A DNA stretch of 5,495 nucleotides from an uncultured Marinosulfonomonas sp. (lineage in GTDB: Bacteria; Pseudomonadota; Alphaproteobacteria; Rhodobacterales; Rhodobacteraceae): assembly GCA_947311455.1 (NCBI GenBank), contig CAMZKY010000082.1, forward strand, positions 1 to 5,495, read 5' to 3'. The stretch's first letter is position 1, and the number at the start of each line of letters is the position of its first letter. This document shows positions 5,424 through 5,495 of the stretch, piece after piece. Under the pieces are notes generated by a model, which was not told where the DNA came from, ran no database searches, and worked only from the letters and a program-made list of their open reading frames with translations. A program made the position numbers and the translations under genes.

Positions 5424-5495
5424 TTAATTCAGCATTTCAATTAGCCCAGCCCAATCATTCGAAGACCAAACCTGAATTCCATTTTGCAACAACAG
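5424..5495 (-). CDS. Possible C-terminal end of a gene entering from the right edge
   Basis: On the minus strand a frame open from the window edge gives 23 residues, including NGIQVWSSNDWAGLIEML, and stops with TAA at 5426-5424. The residue composition looks protein-like and the sequence beyond the stop is AT-rich. However, 23 open codons are expected by chance about one time in three. No family can be assigned. Confidence 0.25.
   Translation of the reverse strand: MLLQNGIQVWSSNDWAGLIEMLN

Larger units (their letters stand above)
5024..5495. other. Region without a convincing complete gene
   Basis: This 472-bp stretch holds the possible operon terminator and tRNA promoter at its left end. 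On the minus strand there are two short consecutive open frames. One is 39 codons open (5259-5140), ending in GAAVIRLMALTK. Its TGA overlaps the ATG of a 24-codon frame (5143-5069) that begins MKTAGAAVIHQM. An AGGAGG (5295-5290, minus) lies upstream with no suitably spaced start codon. These could be remnants of a decayed gene or chance. On the plus strand TTGTCT-16 bp-TATACT (5249-5276) resembles a promoter but leads into no gene. The right third (about 5340-5460) is AT-rich and looks intergenic. Confidence 0.5.

Noticed and set aside
1..5495. CRISPR array, insertion sequence or riboswitch
   Set aside because: No regularly spaced repeats, no transposase motifs or terminal inverted repeats, and no conserved riboswitch core was seen in the short leaders.

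Overview
The window looks like a chromosomal segment of an alphaproteobacterium, most likely a Rhodobacterales/Roseobacter-type organism of moderate GC. This is inferred from the zwf-pgl-pgi gene order, codon use, and the GMGxDMHTASLFP form of the Pgl motif, which I recall as common in that group. No phylogenetic search could be run.

Layout: bases 1-583 (minus strand) carry the N-terminal 194 residues of a radical SAM protein that runs off the left edge. A 175-bp divergent intergenic region (584-758) holds the putative promoters and two CG-centred palindromes, one of them a perfect 12-mer just upstream of the zwf ribosome binding site. Bases 759-4943 (plus strand) form a tightly packed four-gene operon: zwf, pgl, pgi and a 151-aa protein with a circularly permuted papain/NlpC-like motif layout. 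Every junction overlaps (ATGA, TAATG, ATGA). Only 6 bp after the last stop codon lies the 3' end of a convergent tRNA-Gly (anticodon CCC, CCA encoded), at 4950-5023. A possible plus-strand terminator overlaps the 5' end of the tRNA gene. Bases 5024-5495 hold no convincing complete gene, only short open stretches on the minus strand that may be gene remnants, a small inverted repeat, and possibly the last 23 codons of a gene entering from the right edge.

How the genes work together: Pgi interconverts fructose-6-P and glucose-6-P, Zwf oxidises glucose-6-P to 6-phosphogluconolactone with NAD(P)+, and Pgl hydrolyses the lactone to 6-phosphogluconate. The set feeds the Entner-Doudoroff and oxidative pentose phosphate routes. 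In bacteria that rely on Entner-Doudoroff, Pgi can also recycle fructose-6-P back to glucose-6-P. The fourth gene has no obvious metabolic link and is the most interesting item in the window, together with the operator-like palindrome and the head-to-head junction of operon and tRNA. I did not find clear evidence of a wholly new multi-gene system.
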